Under the pieces are notes generated by a model. It was not told the DNA's origin. It searched no databases and worked only from the letters and a program-made list of their open reading frames with translations. Position numbers and translations under genes: made by a program. From positions 1-9,512 of the forward strand of contig JASLEN010000092.1 in NCBI GenBank assembly GCA_030151105.1: a stretch of DNA of 9,512 bases. Reading direction: 5' to 3'. The DNA comes from Dysgonomonas sp. (lineage in GTDB: Bacteria; Bacteroidota; Bacteroidia; Bacteroidales; Dysgonomonadaceae). Below, piece after piece: positions 6,188 to 9,512 of this stretch; within the stretch, counting starts at the first letter, position 1, and every line of letters starts with the position of its first letter.

Positions 6188-9100
6188 TTATTCATATTCT
6201 TGCCAAGCTTTGATCTCCAAATCTTCTATGTTTTTATGACAGAATGCTTGGATAAATGCTGAAGCTAAGCGGGCATTTGTTAGTAATGGAATATTGAAGT
6301 CGATAGATGAGCGACGAATTTTATACCCATTGTTTAACTCACTTGAACTAAAGTTCTTTGGTATGTTGACAACCAAATCAATTTGCTTGTTGTGAATCAT
6401 CTCTACCGCATTTGGTTGCTTGTTATCTGATGGCCAGTAAACCAAAGTTGCAGGAACACCATTATTTTCTAAGAATTTTTGTGAACCGTCTGTTGCGTAG
6501 ATTTCATATCCTTTTTGATGTAAAAGTCTTGCAGATTCTAGTAATTCAACTTTAGAACGTGCTGGACCAGTAGAGAATAGAACTGTTTTCTTCGGTATTC
6601 TATATCCTACGGAGAGCATTGATTTCAACATTGCATCGTAGAAGTCAGAACCAATACATCCAACTTCACCTGTAGAAGACATATCTACTCCAAGTACAGG
6701 GTCAGCTTTTTGCAAACGTGAGAACGAGAACTGAGATGCTTTTAGACCTACGTAATCAATGTCGAACACGTTTTTGCTTGGTTTCTCTACTTCAAGTCCT
6801 AGCATTACTTTTGTTGCTAATTCTATAAAGTTAATTTTTAGAACTTTAGAAACAAAAGGAACAGAACGTGATGCTCGCAAGTTACATTCTATCACTTTCA
6901 CACTATTGTTTTTAGCTAAGAATTGCATATTGAAAGGACCTGTGATGTTAAGCTCTTTGGCTACTTTGTTTGCAATCTTTTTCACTTGACGCATTGTCTC
7001 CACATAGATACGTTGTGCTGGGAACTGAATTGTAGCATCACCTGAGTGAACTCCCGCAAACTCTACGTGCTCGCCAATAGCATACATGATAACTTCACCT
7101 TTGTTGGCTACTGCATCTATCTCTATTTCTTTGGCGTTTTGCATAAATTCGCTCACCACTACTGGATGTTTTTGCGAAACTTCAGCTGCAAGTCCTAAGA
7201 AGTTTTCTAATTCCTCATCATTAGAGCAAACATTCATTGCTGCTCCCGAAAGAACATAAGAAGGGCGGATAAGTACAGGATAACCTACTTCTTTGATAAA
7301 GTCTTTGATATTATTGAGCGAAGTCAATTCTTTCCAACGTGGTTGATCTACTCCAATTCTGTCAAGCATACTTGAGAATTTGTGACGATCTTCTGCATTG
7401 TCTATATTTTGAGCAGATGTTCCGAGAATGTGTACTTTGGCAGCATCTAGGCGAAGTGCTAAGTTATTCGGAATCTGACCTCCTACTGAAAGAATTACAC
7501 CATGAGGATTCTCTAATTCTATGATATCCATTACACGTTCGTAAGTCAACTCGTCGAAGTATAAGCGGTCACACATATCGTAGTCTGTAGATACTGTTTC
7601 AGGATTGTAATTGATCATTACTGAGCGATATCCTTCTTTTCTGACAGCTTGCAGAGCATTTACCGAACACCAGTCGAACTCAACGGATGAACCAATGCGA
7701 TATGCGCCAGAGCCCAAGACGATAACTGACTTTTTATCTCCTTTGTACTGAACATCATTTTGACGTCCATTGTAAGTAATATACAAATAGTTAGTTTGTG
7801 CTGGGTATTCAGCAGCAAGGGTGTCTATTTGTTTCACACAAGGAACAATTCCATTCAACTTGCGAAGTTTTCTTACTTCTAGAGCGATGATATCAGCTCT
7901 ATCATCTTTACTTACTAGCTTCGCAATCTGGAAATCTGAGAATCCCATTTGTTTTGCAGAACGTAGTAGGTCTAGAGGTAGTGCTTGAATTGTATTTGAT
8001 TTTTCAATATCTTTTCCACATTTGAAAATATAGTGCAAACGTTGCAAGAACCAGTTGTCAATCTTTGTGAGATTGTGAATTTGTTCAATTGTATATCCTT
8101 TTTGGAATGCTTGTTCTATGCAGAAAATACGTTTATCTGTAGGATTACTTAATGCATAATCAAGATCGTCAACTTCGAGAGGTTTATTAGCCGTAAATCC
8201 GTGCATCCCGATATTGATCATACGAAGACCTTTTTGGATGGCTTCTTCAAAATTGCGACCAATAGCCATGATTTCTCCAACAGACTTCATGCTAGAGCCA
8301 ATCTCTTTGGATACTCCGTGGAATTTTCCTAAATCCCAACGAGGAATTTTTACAACAAGATAGTCTAGTGCAGGTTCGAAGAATGCTGATGTCGATTTAG
8401 TAACTGAGTTTTTAAGTTCGAATAATCCGTATCCTAATCCTAATTTTGCAGCTACAAATGCTAGAGGATAACCTGTTGCTTTAGATGCTAGAGCTGATGA
8501 ACGGCTCAGACGAGCATTTACCTCAATTACTCTATAATCTTCAGACTCTGGGTCGAAAGCGTATTGAACGTTACACTCCCCTACTATACCAATATGTTTT
8601 ACGATGCGTAGAGCCAGTTCACGAAGTTTGTGAACTTCCGAATTAGTTAGTGTTTGACATGGTGCAACCACGATACTCTCTCCTGTATGGATACCAAGAG
8701 GGTCGAAGTTTTCCATATTACAAACAGTCATACAGTTGCCATATTTATCTCTGACAACTTCGTATTCTACTTCCTTCCACCCTTTTAGAGATTTCTCAAC
8801 AAGAAGCTGAGAGGAATAGTTGAGAGCTTTTTCGGCTAGTGCACGTAGTTCTTCCTCATTGTCGCAAAAACCTGATCCTAGTCCTCCTAGTGCATATGCT
8901 GCACGCACAATAATAGGGTAACCTAGATCTGCTGCTGCTTTAACAGCATCTTCTATGCTGCCAACTGCAACACTTTTGATTGTTTTTACATCTATTTCGT
9001 CAAGTTTTTTAACGAAAAGTTCTCTGTCCTCTGTGTCCATAATGGCTTGTACAGGAGTTCCTAGAACTTGAAGATTATATTTTTCAAGAATTCCTTGCTC

Positions 9101-9409
9101 ATAGAGTTGAACACCACAGTTTAGAGCTGTTTGTCCACCAAAAGCAAGAAGTATTCCTTGAGGTTTTTCTTTTTGTACAACTTTTTCTACAAAGTAAGGA
9201 GTAATAGGCAGGAAGTAAATTTTGTCTGCACTACCTTCTGATGTCTGTACTGTTGCAATGTTGGGATTGATGAGTACTGTTTCGATTCCTTCTTCCTTAA
9301 GGGCTTTTAGTGCTTGCGAACCAGAGTAGTCAAACTCTCCTGCTTCTCCAATTTTTAAAGCTCCAGAACCAAGAACTAGTACTTTTTTGATATCGTTTAT
9401 TTTATTCAT
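6188..9409 (-). CDS. carB: Carbamoyl-phosphate synthetase large subunit
   Basis: CarB makes carbamoyl phosphate from bicarbonate, two ATP and ammonia that the CarA subunit releases from glutamine; the product feeds pyrimidine and arginine synthesis. The 1073 residues match the usual full length. The first synthetase unit (about 1-400) has GSGALKIGEAGEFDYSGSQ (14-32), the Gly loop ALGGLGSG (173-180) and E-V-N-A-R-L-S-R-S-S (296-305). An oligomerisation region follows (about 400-550). The second unit (about 555-935) has VLGSGAYRIGSSVEFDW (564-580), SGAAMN (721-726) and E-C-N-L-R-A-S-R-S (841-849). The C-terminal MGS-like allosteric domain (about 940-1073) carries A-T-D-G-S (972-976) in the ligand-binding loop and VNIPKN (1014-1019). 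No disabling change is seen. carA is not directly upstream; a different gene ends 25 bases before this start. The start at 9409 fits the family N-terminus. Confidence 0.97.
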   Translation of the reverse strand: MNKINDIKKVLVLGSGALKIGEAGEFDYSGSQALKALKEEGIETVLINPNIATVQTSEGSADKIYFLPITPYFVEKVVQKEKPQGILLAFGGQTALNCGVQLYEQGILEKYNLQVLGTPVQAIMDTEDRELFVKKLDEIDVKTIKSVAVGSIEDAVKAAADLGYPIIVRAAYALGGLGSGFCDNEEELRALAEKALNYSSQLLVEKSLKGWKEVEYEVVRDKYGNCMTVCNMENFDPLGIHTGESIVVAPCQTLTNSEVHKLRELALRIVKHIGIVGECNVQYAFDPESEDYRVIEVNARLSRSSALASKATGYPLAFVAAKLGLGYGLFELKNSVTKSTSAFFEPALDYLVVKIPRWDLGKFHGVSKEIGSSMKSVGEIMAIGRNFEEAIQKGLRMINIGMHGFTANKPLEVDDLDYALSNPTDKRIFCIEQAFQKGYTIEQIHNLTKIDNWFLQRLHYIFKCGKDIEKSNTIQALPLDLLRSAKQMGFSDFQIAKLVSKDDRADIIALEVRKLRKLNGIVPCVKQIDTLAAEYPAQTNYLYITYNGRQNDVQYKGDKKSVIVLGSGAYRIGSSVEFDWCSVNALQAVRKEGYRSVMINYNPETVSTDYDMCDRLYFDELTYERVMDIIELENPHGVILSVGGQIPNNLALRLDAAKVHILGTSAQNIDNAEDRHKFSSMLDRIGVDQPRWKELTSLNNIKDFIKEVGYPVLIRPSYVLSGAAMNVCSNDEELENFLGLAAEVSQKHPVVVSEFMQNAKEIEIDAVANKGEVIMYAIGEHVEFAGVHSGDATIQFPAQRIYVETMRQVKKIANKVAKELNITGPFNMQFLAKNNSVKVIECNLRASRSVPFVSKVLKINFIELATKVMLGLEVEKPSKNVFDIDYVGLKASQFSFSRLQKADPVLGVDMSSTGEVGCIGSDFYDAMLKSMLSVGYRIPKKTVLFSTGPARSKVELLESARLLHQKGYEIYATDGSQKFLENNGVPATLVYWPSDNKQPNAVEMIHNKQIDLVVNIPKNFSSSELNNGYKIRRSSIDFNIPLLTNARLASAFIQAFCHKNIEDLEIKAWQEYE

Positions 9410-9434
9410 CTTGCTATCTTATAAGATGGTGATT

Positions 9435-9512
9435 TTATCCAAAGATTTTGTCACCTTGTTTTATTTTTTTGAATTTTCTCTCAACTATATCTGTCCCTAC
9501 CTCTTTTTCTAT
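9435..9512 (-). CDS. C-terminal end of an unrecognised gene upstream of carB
   Basis: A frame is open from the window edge for 25 codons and stops with TAA at 9437-9435, 25 bases before the carB start. The tail is Lys/Glu-rich and ends Q-G-D-K-I-F-G. Its position just ahead of carB on the same strand, with no terminator between, suggests one transcription unit. It does not resemble the C-terminus of CarA as I know it, and I do not recognise the family. Because 25 open codons can occur by chance, this remains tentative. Confidence 0.4.
   Translation of the reverse strand: MEKEVGTDIVERKFKKIKQGDKIFG

Noticed and set aside
6759..6989. Plus-strand open frame inside carB
   Set aside because: It is antisense to a highly conserved part of carB and its product has no family character, so it is a shadow frame.
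1..9512. CRISPR array, tRNA/rRNA genes, insertion sequences, phage or defence genes
   Set aside because: I saw no repeat-spacer pattern, cloverleaf, transposase or terminal repeats; apart from short gaps, the window is filled by intact chromosomal genes.

Overview
The window looks like an AT-rich stretch of a Bacteroidota chromosome, most likely from the order Bacteroidales. The reasons are the Bacteroides-like CarB and aspartate kinase sequences, an outer-membrane protein with the Bacteroidota SPYSRYGLG-type N-terminus, the lack of clear Shine-Dalgarno sequences, and promoter-like TAnnTTTG (-7) motifs. The genus cannot be fixed from the sequence alone.

Layout. (i) 1-1285, minus: an outer-membrane beta-barrel-type protein with a signal peptide, cut by the window edge at its C-terminal end. 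(ii) 1286-1553: a divergent intergenic region that probably holds promoters for both flanking genes. (iii) 1554-2258, plus: an exosortase/archaeosortase-family membrane peptidase-transpeptidase. Its stop codon lies inside a long palindrome that looks like a bidirectional terminator. (iv) 6014-2296, minus: a probable operon of aspartate kinase, diaminopimelate decarboxylase (lysA) and a membrane-anchored family 2 glycosyltransferase. (v) 9409-6188, minus: carB, the large subunit of carbamoyl-phosphate synthetase, ending in an intrinsic terminator. (vi) 9512-9435, minus: the last 25 codons of an unrecognised gene just upstream of carB.

How the genes relate. Aspartate kinase and LysA catalyse the first and last steps of the DAP/lysine pathway, which supplies peptidoglycan and protein synthesis. 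CarB feeds pyrimidine and arginine synthesis. The glycosyltransferase and the exosortase-like protein converge on a shared terminator and may both act at the cell envelope, but nothing here shows that they work together. Most of the window is core metabolism. The parts that merit a second look are the orphan exosortase-like gene, the substituted active-site loops of the aspartate kinase, and the ExH in place of DxD in the glycosyltransferase.
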